The notes beneath the pieces are model-generated. The model was not told where the DNA came from. It did not search any database and worked only from the letters and a program-made list of their open reading frames with translations. Positions 25,117 through 34,853 of a stretch of 64,000 nucleotides of DNA are shown here, piece after piece (positions within the stretch are counted from its first letter, which is position 1; each line of letters opens with the position of its first letter). This DNA comes from Janthinobacterium sp. TND4EL3 (GTDB lineage Bacteria; Pseudomonadota; Gammaproteobacteria; Burkholderiales; Burkholderiaceae_D), in the NCBI RefSeq assembly GCF_900156175.1, contig NZ_FTMV01000003.1:248001-312000 (forward strand). Reading direction: 5' to 3'. Made by a program: the position numbers and the translations under genes.

Positions 25117-27003
25117 ATGAGTCAAAGCAGCCAGTTTTCCTTATTGTCGCAGCGCCGTTTCGGGCCCTTCTTCTGGACCCAGTTCTTTGGCGCCTTCAAC
25201 GACAATCTGTTCAAGACGGCCCTGATGGTGATCCTCGCCTACGATGCGCTGAGCTGGACCACGCTCGACCCGTCCACCATCACGAATCTGATTCCCGGCC
25301 TGTTCATCCTGCCCTACGTCGTGTTTTCGGCCACGGCGGGCCAGCTGGCAGATAAATTCGAAAAGGCGGGCCTGGCGCGTTTCGTCAAATGGATGGAGCT
25401 GGCCATCATGGCCGTGGCTGCCGCCGGCTGGATGACGCACACGCTGTGGCTGCTGGTGGCGGCCGTCGTGGGCATGGGCGTGCATTCGACCCTGTTCGGT
25501 CCCGTCAAGTATGCGTATCTGCCGCAGCAGCTGAAAGCCGAGGAATTGGTCGGTGGCAACGGCCTGATCGAGATGGGTACCTTCGTCGGCATCTTGTTGG
25601 GTGAAATCCTCGGTGCCGTCTTGATCGTGCACAAGCCGCTGGGCGTGGAACTGGTGGCCGGCGCGACCATCGCCGTGGCCGTCTTCGGCCTGATCGCCAG
25701 CTACCGCGTGCCGCGCACGCCCGCACCCGAGCCGGACTTGAAGGTAAGTTTGAACTTTGTTGCCGAATCGTTCCGCAACCTGAATTTTTCGCGCAAGAAC
25801 CGTCCCGTCTTCCTCGCCATGCTGGGCAATTCCTGGTTCTGGTTCTACGGCGCCCTGATCCTGGCCCAATTCCCCGTGTATTCGAAGGATTTCCTGCACG
25901 GCGACCACAGCGTGTTCGTGCTGCTGCTGACCGTGTTTTCCGTCGGCATCGGCACGGGTTCCTTGCTGTGCGAACGGCTGTCGGGCCACAAGATCGAGAT
26001 CGGCCTGGTGCCGTTCGGCTCCATCGGCCTGTCCCTGTTCGGCATCGACCTGTATTTCGCCAGCAATGCCTATGCGAATACGCACATCGTCGACGCGCTG
26101 GCTTTCGTGGGCCAGGCGGGCGTGCCGCGCATCTTGCTCGACATCGTCATGATCGGCGTGTTCGGCGGCTTCTTCATCGTGCCCCTGTTCGCGCTGATCC
26201 AGACGCGCTGCGACCCGAAACACATTTCGCGCACGATTGCCGGCATGAATATTTTGAATGCCCTGTTCATGGTGGCGGCCGCCGGCGTGGCCATCGTGCT
26301 GCTGGGAAAGGGTTTCACCATCCCGCAGCTGTTCCTCGTCACGGCGATCCTGAATGCGCTGGTGGCCGCCTATATCTTCTCGCTGGTGCCGGAATTCCTC
26401 ATGCGCTTCCTCGCGTGGATACTCATCCAGACCGTGCACCGGGTGAAAGTCGTCGATGGCGAGCGCATCCCTGCGGAAGGCGCGGCCGTGCTGGTGTGCA
26501 ACCACGTCAGCTATGTCGATGCCATCGTCATCATGGCGGCCAGCCCCCGTCCCATCCGCTTCGTCATGGATCACCGCATCTTCAAGATGCCGCTGATGGG
26601 CTGGATTTTCCGCACGGCCAAGGCCATCCCCATCGCGCCGGCCAAGGAAGATCCTTTCCTCATGGAAAAGGCCTTCATTGATATTGCGCAAGCGCTGCAC
26701 GAAGGCGAACTCGTCTGCATCTTCCCTGAAGGCAAGCTGACGCGCACGGGCCAGATCAGCGAATTCAAGGGCGGCATCGCCAAGATCGTCGCGCGCAGCA
26801 AGGTGCCCGTGATTCCGCTGGCGCTGCGCGGCCTGTGGGGGCACTTGTTGAGCCATCGCAATGGCTATCTGTTCGAGCGCGCCTTCAAGGCGGGCCTGCG
26901 CTCGCGTTTGTCGCTGGCCGTGGGCATGCCCGTGCCACCGGAGTCCGCTACGCCGGAATTGCTGCAGCAAAAGGTGCAGGAATTGCGCGGGAAATGGAAG
27001 TAG
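25117..27003 (+). CDS. MFS lysophospholipid transporter fused to 1-acyl-glycerophosphate-type acyltransferase (LplT-PlsC)
   Basis: Two-part inner-membrane protein of 628 residues from ATG 25117. Residues about 1-415 form an MFS transporter opening with FGPFFWTQFFGAFNDNLFKTAL, the LplT signature. Residues about 430-628 form a PlsC-type acyltransferase with the catalytic NHVSYVDA (HX4D) and the acceptor-binding FPEGKLTRTG. The chain probably flips lysophospholipids inward and re-acylates them. In many bacteria a third AMP-binding acyl-ACP synthetase domain (Aas) is fused here; it is absent and not encoded nearby. The gene converges on the hybrid kinase gene with only 3 nt between stop codons. 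Confidence 0.87.
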   Translation: MSQSSQFSLLSQRRFGPFFWTQFFGAFNDNLFKTALMVILAYDALSWTTLDPSTITNLIPGLFILPYVVFSATAGQLADKFEKAGLARFVKWMELAIMAVAAAGWMTHTLWLLVAAVVGMGVHSTLFGPVKYAYLPQQLKAEELVGGNGLIEMGTFVGILLGEILGAVLIVHKPLGVELVAGATIAVAVFGLIASYRVPRTPAPEPDLKVSLNFVAESFRNLNFSRKNRPVFLAMLGNSWFWFYGALILAQFPVYSKDFLHGDHSVFVLLLTVFSVGIGTGSLLCERLSGHKIEIGLVPFGSIGLSLFGIDLYFASNAYANTHIVDALAFVGQAGVPRILLDIVMIGVFGGFFIVPLFALIQTRCDPKHISRTIAGMNILNALFMVAAAGVAIVLLGKGFTIPQLFLVTAILNALVAAYIFSLVPEFLMRFLAWILIQTVHRVKVVDGERIPAEGAAVLVCNHVSYVDAIVIMAASPRPIRFVMDHRIFKMPLMGWIFRTAKAIPIAPAKEDPFLMEKAFIDIAQALHEGELVCIFPEGKLTRTGQISEFKGGIAKIVARSKVPVIPLALRGLWGHLLSHRNGYLFERAFKAGLRSRLSLAVGMPVPPESATPELLQQKVQELRGKWK

Positions 27004-27006
27004 GCG

Positions 27007-28527
27007 TCATCGCGTCGGCGTAGACGCCGCCCGCTGCGCCAGGTGCTGCTGCAGCAGGGCGGCGATGGCGGCGAAGTCGACGGGTTTCGTCAGGTGATGG
27101 TCGAACCCGGCTTGCGCCGTGCGCCGCCCCGCGTCGCCCCAGCCCGTTAGCGCGAGCAGCAGCACGTCGCGCCCCCGTGCTTTCAGGCGGATCTGGCGCG
27201 CCGTTTCATAGCCATCCATGTCCGGCATGCCCAGGTCCATCACGATCAGCTGCGGCCACAGGGCATCGACGGCGGCCAGCGCCTGCGCGCCGTCGTAGGC
27301 GACCCGCACGGCATGGCCTTCCAGCAGGAACAGTGCCTGCAGCGAATCGGCCGCGTCGCGGTTGTCATCGACCACCAGCACCTGCACGGCCTGGCCCGGC
27401 CCGGCCGGCGCATCAGTGGCCGGCGTGGCGGTGGACGCGGCCATGCTGGCGGCCAGGCTGACGACGAAGCGGCTGCCTTGCCCCGGCCCGGCGCTGTGCG
27501 CTTCGATCTTGCCGCCATGCATTTCAGCGAACTGGCGCGCCAGGCTCAGGCCGATGCCCAGGCCGCTGGCCATCTGGCCCGCCACCGTGCGGCCCTGTTC
27601 GAACATGGAAAAGATGCGCGGGATGGCGTCCGGGTCGATGCCGATGCCATTGTCTTCCACGGCCACTTGCAGCTGGCCGTCGGCCACTTGGGCCGTAATG
27701 TGGATGTGTCCGCCGTTTGGCGTGAATTTGACGGCATTCGAGACGATGTTGGCAAAGATCTGCACCAGGCGCGCATAGTCGGCGTGCAGCATCACCGTGT
27801 GCGGCGGCAAGTCCAGCGCGATGCTGATGTTGCGGCTGCTGGCGGCCGGCTGGCATAGCTCGATCACATGGTTGAGGACTTGTTGTAGCGCAATGTCCTT
27901 GCGTTGGAGCACTACCTTGCCGCTGGTAATGCGCGCCACGTCGAGCAAGTCATCGACCAGCCGCGTCAGGTGCGTGACCTGGCGTTCGATCACGCCCTTG
28001 ACCTTGCTCACCTGTTCCGATTCCGGATACAAATGGCTGAGCAGGGCGATCGACGTCTTGATGGGCGCCAGCGGATTGCGCAATTCATGGCCCAGGCTGG
28101 CGAGGAATTCATCCTTGCGCCGCTGCGTTTCGCGCACCTGGTACTGGCGCTGGCGCGCGCGCAGCATGGCGTGCGCCGAGGTGAGCAGGGTCAGCATGTG
28201 CACGGGGCGTTCCAGCAGGGTCAGGTTGCCCAGGGTGGCGATAGCTTGGCGCAAGGGCAGGGAATCGAGTCCCGCATGCGTGAGCAGGATGATGGGCAGG
28301 TCGGACCAGTCTGGCTGCTGTCGCCCGTACTCATCGAGCACCTGGTGGGCGCCCGCCTGCAGCGCCTCGTCTACCGTCAGCACGCCGCCCGCGCCCAGCG
28401 CCAGCTGTTCGGCCAGTTCGGCGGCGGAGCGGCAGGCGTGGCTGGCAATGGCGCCGCTGGCCAGCACCTGGCTGGCCAGGGCCGCGTCCTGGCCGCCCGG
28501 CGCGTAGATCAGGATGCGCTGTTCCAT
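27007..28527 (-). CDS. Hybrid histidine kinase with C-terminal receiver
   Basis: Cytosolic hybrid kinase of 506 residues. Residues 1-120 resemble a receiver fold (RILIYAPGG, IILLTHAG, TLLERPVHMLTLL) but lack the phospho-acceptor aspartate, so it is probably a pseudo-receiver. A short coiled coil leads to the HisKA domain with H147 in LGHELRNPL. The HATPase domain has IVSNAVKFTP, VEDNGIGIDP and SGLGIGLSLA. A true receiver (about 380-500) carries D431 in LIVMDLGMPDMDG and K in HLTKPVDF. It starts 9 nt after the KaiC-like gene, so signalling between them is likely. No membrane helix is seen. Confidence 0.87.
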   Translation of the reverse strand: MEQRILIYAPGGQDAALASQVLASGAIASHACRSAAELAEQLALGAGGVLTVDEALQAGAHQVLDEYGRQQPDWSDLPIILLTHAGLDSLPLRQAIATLGNLTLLERPVHMLTLLTSAHAMLRARQRQYQVRETQRRKDEFLASLGHELRNPLAPIKTSIALLSHLYPESEQVSKVKGVIERQVTHLTRLVDDLLDVARITSGKVVLQRKDIALQQVLNHVIELCQPAASSRNISIALDLPPHTVMLHADYARLVQIFANIVSNAVKFTPNGGHIHITAQVADGQLQVAVEDNGIGIDPDAIPRIFSMFEQGRTVAGQMASGLGIGLSLARQFAEMHGGKIEAHSAGPGQGSRFVVSLAASMAASTATPATDAPAGPGQAVQVLVVDDNRDAADSLQALFLLEGHAVRVAYDGAQALAAVDALWPQLIVMDLGMPDMDGYETARQIRLKARGRDVLLLALTGWGDAGRRTAQAGFDHHLTKPVDFAAIAALLQQHLAQRAASTPTR

Positions 28528-28535
28528 GGCCGGCC

Positions 28536-30041
28536 CTAGGGAAATGGCGTGCCGCCCACGGTGGGCATGCCCGACAGGATGCCGTGGAAACCGGCCAGTG
28601 TCGGTCCGATGCGCAAGCCTTGCGGGCCGATCTCGAAGCGGCGGATGCTGCGTTCATGCGCGCTGCCGCGTTTCTTGAAGACGGAAATGGCTTGCCGCAC
28701 TTCACCTTCCGTTTCGTAGTAGCGCAGCATGATGACGCTGTCGGCCAGGTAGCTGGCGTCGGCCGAAGTGGTCATCGACATGCCCAGCATGTTTTGCTGC
28801 ACGCCGACGAGCAGGGCAGACACGCCGCGCTGGCTCAGGTAATTGAGCAGTTCATGCAAATAGGTGCTCTGGAAGCGCTCGTCGGGCACGGCGTGCATGT
28901 AGCCGTTCAGGCTGTCGATGACGATCATCCTGGCGCCCCGTTCGGCCGCGTCGACGACGGCCTGGGCGAACTCGCCCGGCGTCAGCTCGGCCGGGTCGAC
29001 CTGCTGCACGCTCAGCAAGCCGGTGTCGAGTGCGTCCTTCAGCCGCATGCCCAGCTCGTCCGTCCGGTGCAGCAGCTTGCTGCGCGCTTCCTCGAACAGG
29101 AACATGGCGCACGGCTCGCCGCGCGTTGTTGCCGCATGCACGAACTGCGCCGCCAGGGTCGACTTGCCGCTGCCGGCGGGGCCGGAAATGAGGGTGCTCA
29201 TGCCTACTTCCAGGCCGCCGCCTATCATGGCGTCGAGTTCGGGCACGCCGCTCGACAGGCGGTGGTGGTTGCCGTCGCGGCGCGTGTCGGCCGCCACCAG
29301 GCGCGGGTAGACGACCAGGCCTTCACGGGCGATCTTGTAATCGTGCGTGCCGCTGCGAAACGGCACGCCCCGGTATTTCACGACGCGCACGCGGCGCCGG
29401 TCGTTGCCATAGGCCTGGTTTTGCAGCTCCAGCGCAATGACGCAATGGGCCACGCTGCGCACTTGCAAGCCGTCATCGAGGGCGGAACGGTCATCGATCA
29501 GCATGGTGGTGCAGTGGCGGCTGGCCATGTATTGCTTCAGGGCTAGCACCTGGCGCCGGTAGCGCAAGGGGTTTTCCGCCAGGAGTTGCAGTTCGGATAA
29601 TGAGTCGAGTACCAGGCGGGCGGGGTGGTGCCTGTCGATGGCCGCCAGGATGCGCTGGTTGGTCGCCGCCAGTTCGATTTCAGACGGGTGGAAGATGGTG
29701 TATTGGCGGTCGGGGTCGAGCATGTCGTCGCTGGGCGCCACTTCCTCGATGGCAATGCCGGCCAGATCCCAGCCGTGCGAGTCGGCCGCGCCGCGCAGTT
29801 CGATTTCCGATTCGGCCAGCGCGATGTAGAGCACGTTTTCGCCCGTGCGCGCGCCTTCCGCCAGGAATTGCAGCGCGAGGGTGGTCTTGCCCGTGCCCGG
29901 CTCGCCTTCGAGCAGGTATAGCCGCTCGGCCAGCAAGCCGCCGGCCAGCACGGCGTCGAGGCCGGGCACGCCCGTGGACAGCAGGGGCGGGACGGCCTGG
30001 CCTGCCCCTGCCTGCATGGTGTGCTGCGCCGTTGCCGTCAT
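28536..30041 (-). CDS. KaiC-like double-domain RecA-family ATPase
   Basis: KaiC-family protein of 501 residues from ATG 30041, which has AGGGGG 8 nt upstream (another in-frame ATG is at 30059). Two RecA-like domains are visible. CI has Walker A GEPGTGKT at 46-53; CII has GPAGSGKST at 287-295 and the paired glutamates FLFEE at 317-318. The C-terminal portion with ISVFKKRGSAHERSIRRFEIG matches cyanobacterial KaiC. At the phosphosite, aligned by eye, serine is kept (S430) but the neighbouring threonine is tyrosine (Y431). In CI the first of the two glutamates is alanine. There is no kaiA or kaiB here. It heads an operon with the hybrid kinase and probably acts in signalling rather than a full clock. 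Confidence 0.88.
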   Translation of the reverse strand: MTATAQHTMQAGAGQAVPPLLSTGVPGLDAVLAGGLLAERLYLLEGEPGTGKTTLALQFLAEGARTGENVLYIALAESEIELRGAADSHGWDLAGIAIEEVAPSDDMLDPDRQYTIFHPSEIELAATNQRILAAIDRHHPARLVLDSLSELQLLAENPLRYRRQVLALKQYMASRHCTTMLIDDRSALDDGLQVRSVAHCVIALELQNQAYGNDRRRVRVVKYRGVPFRSGTHDYKIAREGLVVYPRLVAADTRRDGNHHRLSSGVPELDAMIGGGLEVGMSTLISGPAGSGKSTLAAQFVHAATTRGEPCAMFLFEEARSKLLHRTDELGMRLKDALDTGLLSVQQVDPAELTPGEFAQAVVDAAERGARMIVIDSLNGYMHAVPDERFQSTYLHELLNYLSQRGVSALLVGVQQNMLGMSMTTSADASYLADSVIMLRYYETEGEVRQAISVFKKRGSAHERSIRRFEIGPQGLRIGPTLAGFHGILSGMPTVGGTPFP

Positions 30042-30466
30042 CGCAGTGCCCCCTGTCATGGCTCGCTGTGGGCATCCATCTTAGCGCACCTGCGGCGCCA
30101 TGTCTTTTCGATACCATTGGTAAATAATCACGGATGCCCGGCCAGGCGGGGCCGGCAGTGTTGTGTCCTTGTCGTGTAGTTCAGCAAAGAAATCTTGACC
30201 CTGCTACAGTATTCACTCAATCCAACTTTCCCGCTTTGCCGTTTTGCCGCCGCCAGCCTGTTTTCCGAGGGACCTTGCTGGTGCGCGCCTGCTGTTGTTG
30301 TCACCACTTAATTGCATCATTAGCAATAAAAAGCGCTTAAAGGTCACTTTGTTTCAATTGTAACGATGCTTGACGATTTTAGAATGATCGTTCATTCTTT
30401 GACCTGCGTTAATAAATTTAGTCATTTCTAACGACACTAGCCAGCTTCTTTTTCAGAAAGTCCAAG
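30042..30466. other. 425-nt divergent intergenic region, kaiC-like / RND operon
   Basis: No gene is supported here. The left part should hold the minus-strand promoter of the KaiC-like gene, which I cannot define. The right part is AT-rich from about 30310 and contains the RND promoter and palindrome annotated separately. A TTGACC at about 30196-30201 has no partner at proper spacing. Confidence 0.6.
30370..30398 (+). promoter_or_regulatory. RND efflux promoter with TetR-type palindrome
   Basis: TTGACG at 30370-30375 and CATTCT at 30393-30398 are spaced 17 bp, acceptable -35 and -10 boxes. The inverted repeat AGAATGA-TCGT-TCATTCT occupies 30381-30398, filling the spacer and covering the -10. 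This is the placement expected for repression by an AcrR/TetR-family protein. The TetR gene at the 3' end of the operon is the likely binder. Confidence 0.6.
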
Positions 30467-31681
30467 ATGCAACCAACCTTTTCCTTGACGTCGCCGCGTA
30501 CGAGCGGCGCTATTGCCGTTCTGTGCGCCACTGTAATCATGGCCGGCTGCAGTAAAAAACAGGAAGCACCTCGCGCGCAGCAAGCGCCGCAGGTGGTCGT
30601 GTTTACTGTTAATCCGGCCGCGTTGCCGATGAGCGCCGAATTGCCCGGCCGCACGAATGCCTACCAGGTCGCCGATGTGCGCCCGCAAGTGGGCGGTTTG
30701 ATCCAGAAGCGCCTGTTCGTCGAAGGCAGCGATGTGAAAGCGGGCACGGCCCTGTATCAGATCGACCCGGCCACCTACCAGGCTGCTTATAATTCCGCCA
30801 AGGCTGCCTTGTCGAAAGCCAAGGCCAACCTGCTGACGGCCGGCCCGAAAGCGTCGCGCTACAAGGAACTGGTCGCCATCGAAGGCGTGAGCCGCCAGGA
30901 ATACGATGACGCCGTCGCTGCCTTCGAGCAAGCCAAGGCAGACGTCGAGTCCGCCACGGCGGCGCTGGAAACGGCGAATATCAACCTGAAGTACAGCACC
31001 GTGACGGCGCCGATCAGCGGCCGCACCAGCCGTTCGACCGTGACGGCCGGCGCGCTGGTCACGGCGGGCCAGGCTGAGGCGCTGACCACCGTGCAGCAAC
31101 TCGATCCGATCTATGTCGACGTGACCCAGTCGAGCACCGACCTGCTGCGCCTGAAGCGCCAGATGGCCGACGGTTCGCTGAAAAAAGTCGGCGAAGGCCA
31201 GGCCAAGGTCGACCTGATCCTGCCGGACGGCAGCAAGTACAGCGAATCGGGCAAGCTGCAGTTCGCCGGCGTGACGGTCGATCCGACCACCGGCAACGTG
31301 GTCTTGCGCGCGCTGTTCCCGAACCCGAAAGGCGAATTGCTGCCAGGCATGTACGTACGTGCGCAGCTGGAAACGGGCGTGGATGAAAAAGCCATCACCG
31401 TGCCGCAAGTGGGCGTGACGCGCAACCAGAAGGGTCAGGCTACCGCCTTGATCCTGAACAAGGAAAACAAGGTCGAGCAACGCGTGCTGACCACCAGCGG
31501 CACCGTCGGCACCGACTGGCTGGTGACGTCCGGCCTGGCCGCAGGCGACCGCGTCATCGTGGAAGGCTTGCAAAAAGTCAAGCCAGGCGCGCCAGCCGTT
31601 GCCGTGCCCGCCAAGGCCGAAGCTGCTCCTGCACCCGCCGCTGCCGCTTCTGCCGCCGCATCGGCTGCCAGCGCCCACTAA
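30467..31681 (+). CDS. RND efflux periplasmic adaptor (AcrA/MexA-like lipoprotein)
   Basis: Membrane fusion protein of 404 residues that links the inner-membrane pump to the outer-membrane channel. A lipoprotein signal ends in MAGC (lipobox LCATVIMAGC, Cys near residue 26). The order is typical: beta-barrel start, lipoyl half motif VRPQVGGLIQKRLFVEGSDVKAG, an alpha-helical hairpin about 100-170, the second lipoyl half KYSTVTAPISGRTSRS and the barrel GVTVDPTTGNVVLRALFPNP. The C-terminus is an Ala/Pro-rich tail not needed for the fold. First gene of the operon; the permease gene begins 15 nt later. Confidence 0.92.
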   Translation: MQPTFSLTSPRTSGAIAVLCATVIMAGCSKKQEAPRAQQAPQVVVFTVNPAALPMSAELPGRTNAYQVADVRPQVGGLIQKRLFVEGSDVKAGTALYQIDPATYQAAYNSAKAALSKAKANLLTAGPKASRYKELVAIEGVSRQEYDDAVAAFEQAKADVESATAALETANINLKYSTVTAPISGRTSRSTVTAGALVTAGQAEALTTVQQLDPIYVDVTQSSTDLLRLKRQMADGSLKKVGEGQAKVDLILPDGSKYSESGKLQFAGVTVDPTTGNVVLRALFPNPKGELLPGMYVRAQLETGVDEKAITVPQVGVTRNQKGQATALILNKENKVEQRVLTTSGTVGTDWLVTSGLAAGDRVIVEGLQKVKPGAPAVAVPAKAEAAPAPAAAASAAASAASAH

Positions 31682-31696
31682 TTCAGGAGAATATTA

Positions 31697-34600
31697 ATGG
31701 CCCGTTTTTTCATTGACCGCCCGATTTTTGCCTGGGTGGTCGCGATCGTCATCATGCTTGCCGGCGTGATTTCGATCCTCAGCCTGCCGATCGCGCAGTA
31801 CCCGAGCATTGCTCCGCCGTCGATTTCGATCAGCGGCTCCTACCCTGGCGCCTCCGCCAAGACCGTGGAAGACGCGGTTACCCAGGTCATCGAACAAAAG
31901 ATGAAGGGGATCGACGGCTTGCGCTACATGGCCTCGTCGAGCGATGCCACTGGCGGCATCAGCATCACCTTGACGTTTACCAGTGGCACGAATCCTGACA
32001 TTGCTCAAGTGCAAGTACAGAACAAGCTGCAGCTGGCCACGCCACTGCTGCCGACGGCTGTCACGCAACAGGGCCTGGTCGTGTCGAAAGCGACGAAGAA
32101 CTTCCTGATGGTGTTCGGCTTCATTTCCGAAAACGGCAAGATGGACCAGACCGACTTGAGCGACTATGTGGCCGCCAACGTCGTCGATCCGCTCAGCCGC
32201 GTGGCGGGCGTGGGCGACGTGACCCTGTTCGGTTCGCAGTACGCCATGCGTATCTGGCTCAATCCGGCCAAGCTGCAAAGTTTTAACCTGACACCGGCGG
32301 ACGTGATCACGGCCGTGCAGGCGCAGAATGCGGAAGTGTCGGCCGGTGAGCTGGGCGGCACGCCGTCCATCAAGGGCCAGCAGCTGAACGCCACGGTATC
32401 GGCGCAAAGCCGCTTGCAAACGGTGGAACAGTTCGGCGCCATCCTGCTGAAAACCACGACCAACGGTGCCATGGTGTACCTGAAGGACGTGGCCACCATG
32501 GAACTGGGCCGCGAAAACTACAACACCGTGGCCCGCTACAACGGCCATGCGGCCACCGGCGTGGCGATCAAGCTGGCGACGGGTGCCAACGCGCTCGACA
32601 CGGCCAACGCGGCGAAGGCCATGCTCAGCAACCTGAGCAAGCAGTTCCCTGAAGGCATGAGCTACCAGGTGGCGTTCGACACGACCCCGTTCGTGAAACT
32701 GTCCATCGAAGAAGTGGTCAAGACCCTGGTCGAAGCGGTCATCCTGGTGTTCCTGGTGATGTATTTGTTCCTGCAAAACTTCCGCGCCACCTTGATCCCG
32801 ACCATGGCCGTGCCGGTCGTGCTGCTCGGTACCTTCGGCATCCTGAACGCCTTCGGCTACTCGATCAATACGCTGACCATGTTCGCCATGGTGCTGGCCA
32901 TCGGTCTCTTGGTCGATGACGCGATCGTGGTGGTGGAAAACGTCGAGCGCGTGATGAGCGAAGAGGGCTTGTCGCCGCTGGAAGCGACGCGCAAGTCCAT
33001 GACGCAGATCACGGGCGCGCTGGTCGGTATCGCCATGGTGCTGTCGGCCGTGTTCGTGCCGATGGCCTTCTTCGGCGGTTCGACGGGCGTGATTTACCGC
33101 CAGTTCTCGATTACCATCGTCTCGTCGATGGTGCTGTCCGTCGTTGTTGCCCTGGTGTTTACGCCGGCCCTGTGCGCCACCCTGTTGAAACCCGTAGAGA
33201 AGGGCCATCACGCGACGAACAAGGGCTTCTTCGGCTGGTTCAACCGCAGTTTTGATAGCAGCAGCAACAAGTATCAGGGCTGGGTCGGCGCCATGATCAC
33301 CCACCGTTTCCGCTCGATGCTGCTGTACGTGCTGCTGCTGGCCGGCCTCGTGTTCATCTTCATGCGTTTGCCGACTTCGTTCCTGCCGGAAGAAGACCAG
33401 GGCATCCTGTTTACGCAGATTCAGTTGCCGACGGGCGCCACGCAAGAGCGCACCCTGAAAGTGATCGAACAGGTCGAAGACCACTTCCTGAACAGCGAGA
33501 AAGACAACGTCGCTTCCGTGTTTGCCGTCGCCGGTTTCAGCTTCGGCGGTAACGGCCAGAACACGGGTATCGCCTTCGTGCGCCTGAAAGACTGGTCGCT
33601 GCGCAAGGACGTGGCGCAGAAAGCGCCGGCCGTGGCCGGTCGCGCCATGGGCAAGTTGTTGCAGATCAAGGATGCGATGGTGTTCACGTTTGCCCCGCCT
33701 GCCGTGCTGGAACTGGGTAACGCCACCGGTTTCGACATGCAGCTGCAGGATATCGGCGGTGTCGGCCATGACGCCCTGATGGCGGCGCGTAACCAGTTGC
33801 TGGGCATGGCGTCGCAGAATCCGGCCATGGTGGGCGTGCGCCCGAACGGCCAGGAAGATACGCCGCAGTACAAGATCGACATCGACCAGCAGAAGGCAAC
33901 GGCGCTGGGCTTGCAGATCTCGGAAATCAACCGCGTGCTGAGCGTGGGCTGGGGTAGTTCATATGTGAACGACTTCCTCGACCGCGGCCGCGTGAAGAAA
34001 GTGTTCATCCAGGGTGACGCTACTTCGCGCATGCTGCCGGAAGACTTGAACAAGTGGTTCGTGCGCAATACGGCTGGCCAGATGGTGCCGTTCTCGGCCT
34101 TTGCCACCGGCAAGTGGATTTACGCGTCGCCACGCCTGGAACGCTACAACGGCTTGCCGTCCGTAGAGATCCTGGGTACGCCGGCGCCGGGCCAGAGCAC
34201 GGGCGCCGCCATGAACGCGATGGAAGAGATGGTGGCCAAGCTGCCGCCTGGCATCGGCTTCAGCTGGACCGGCGTCTCGCTGGAAGAGCGCGAATCCGGT
34301 TCGCAGACGCCGCAGCTGTATGCGCTGTCGCTGCTGATCGTCTTCCTGTGCCTGGCCGCGCTGTATGAAAGCTGGTCGATTCCATTCTCCGTGCTGCTGG
34401 TGGTACCGCTGGGCGTGATCGGCGCCGTGCTGGGCACCTGGCTGTTCGGCCTGTCGAACGACGTGTACTTCCAGGTGGGCTTGCTCACGGTGGTGGGCCT
34501 GTCGGCGAAGAACGCGATTCTGATCGTGGAATTTGCCAAGGAAATGCAGGAATCGGGCATGTCGCTGCTGGACGCGACCTTGCATGCGGTGCGTCTGCGT

Positions 34601-34852
34601 CTGCGTCCGATCCTGATGACCTCGATCGCCTTCGGCCTCGGTGTGTTGCCACTGGCGATCTCCAGCGGCGCCGGTTCCGGCAGCCAGAACGCCATCGGTA
34701 TCGGCGTGCTGGGCGGCATGTTGACGGCCACCTTCCTCGGTATCTTCTTCGTGCCGGTGTTCTTCGTGCTGGTACGCGGCTTCTTCTCGAAGTCGGACGC
34801 GCCGGCGACGCCGGGCGCGCCAGCCGTCACGCTTTCCAAGGATGCACATTAA
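31697..34852 (+). CDS. RND multidrug efflux permease (AcrB/MexB-like, HAE1)
   Basis: Proton-driven inner-membrane pump of 1051 residues, the length expected for AcrB. It begins [20 protein letters not shown]. The proton-relay pair lies in transmembrane helix 4, in [16 protein letters not shown]. Twelve membrane helices and two large periplasmic domains are evident; the porter domain has [16 protein letters not shown]. It acts with the adaptor before it and the channel after it. AGGAG lies 8-12 nt before the ATG. Likely substrates are hydrophobic drugs and solvents, known for the family and not deducible from sequence. Confidence 0.94.
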   Translation: MARFFIDRPIFAWVVAIVIMLAGVISILSLPIAQYPSIAPPSISISGSYPGASAKTVEDAVTQVIEQKMKGIDGLRYMASSSDATGGISITLTFTSGTNPDIAQVQVQNKLQLATPLLPTAVTQQGLVVSKATKNFLMVFGFISENGKMDQTDLSDYVAANVVDPLSRVAGVGDVTLFGSQYAMRIWLNPAKLQSFNLTPADVITAVQAQNAEVSAGELGGTPSIKGQQLNATVSAQSRLQTVEQFGAILLKTTTNGAMVYLKDVATMELGRENYNTVARYNGHAATGVAIKLATGANALDTANAAKAMLSNLSKQFPEGMSYQVAFDTTPFVKLSIEEVVKTLVEAVILVFLVMYLFLQNFRATLIPTMAVPVVLLGTFGILNAFGYSINTLTMFAMVLAIGLLVDDAIVVVENVERVMSEEGLSPLEATRKSMTQITGALVGIAMVLSAVFVPMAFFGGSTGVIYRQFSITIVSSMVLSVVVALVFTPALCATLLKPVEKGHHATNKGFFGWFNRSFDSSSNKYQGWVGAMITHRFRSMLLYVLLLAGLVFIFMRLPTSFLPEEDQGILFTQIQLPTGATQERTLKVIEQVEDHFLNSEKDNVASVFAVAGFSFGGNGQNTGIAFVRLKDWSLRKDVAQKAPAVAGRAMGKLLQIKDAMVFTFAPPAVLELGNATGFDMQLQDIGGVGHDALMAARNQLLGMASQNPAMVGVRPNGQEDTPQYKIDIDQQKATALGLQISEINRVLSVGWGSSYVNDFLDRGRVKKVFIQGDATSRMLPEDLNKWFVRNTAGQMVPFSAFATGKWIYASPRLERYNGLPSVEILGTPAPGQSTGAAMNAMEEMVAKLPPGIGFSWTGVSLEERESGSQTPQLYALSLLIVFLCLAALYESWSIPFSVLLVVPLGVIGAVLGTWLFGLSNDVYFQVGLLTVVGLSAKNAILIVEFAKEMQESGMSLLDATLHAVRLRLRPILMTSIAFGLGVLPLAISSGAGSGSQNAIGIGVLGGMLTATFLGIFFVPVFFVLVRGFFSKSDAPATPGAPAVTLSKDAH

Positions 34853-34853
34853 T

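Noticed and set aside
25141..26970. 609-codon minus-strand frame opposite LplT-PlsC
   Set aside because: Same shadow character; the plus strand carries unmistakable LplT and PlsC motifs.
30196..30217. TTGACC followed by TATTCA as a promoter
   Set aside because: Spacing is about 9 nt, far too short, and a properly spaced pair lies closer to the efflux operon.
31694..33769. 691-codon minus-strand open frame inside the RND permease gene
   Set aside because: It mirrors the codon pattern of the permease, is rich in His, Arg, Gln and Asp, and has no recognisable domain.
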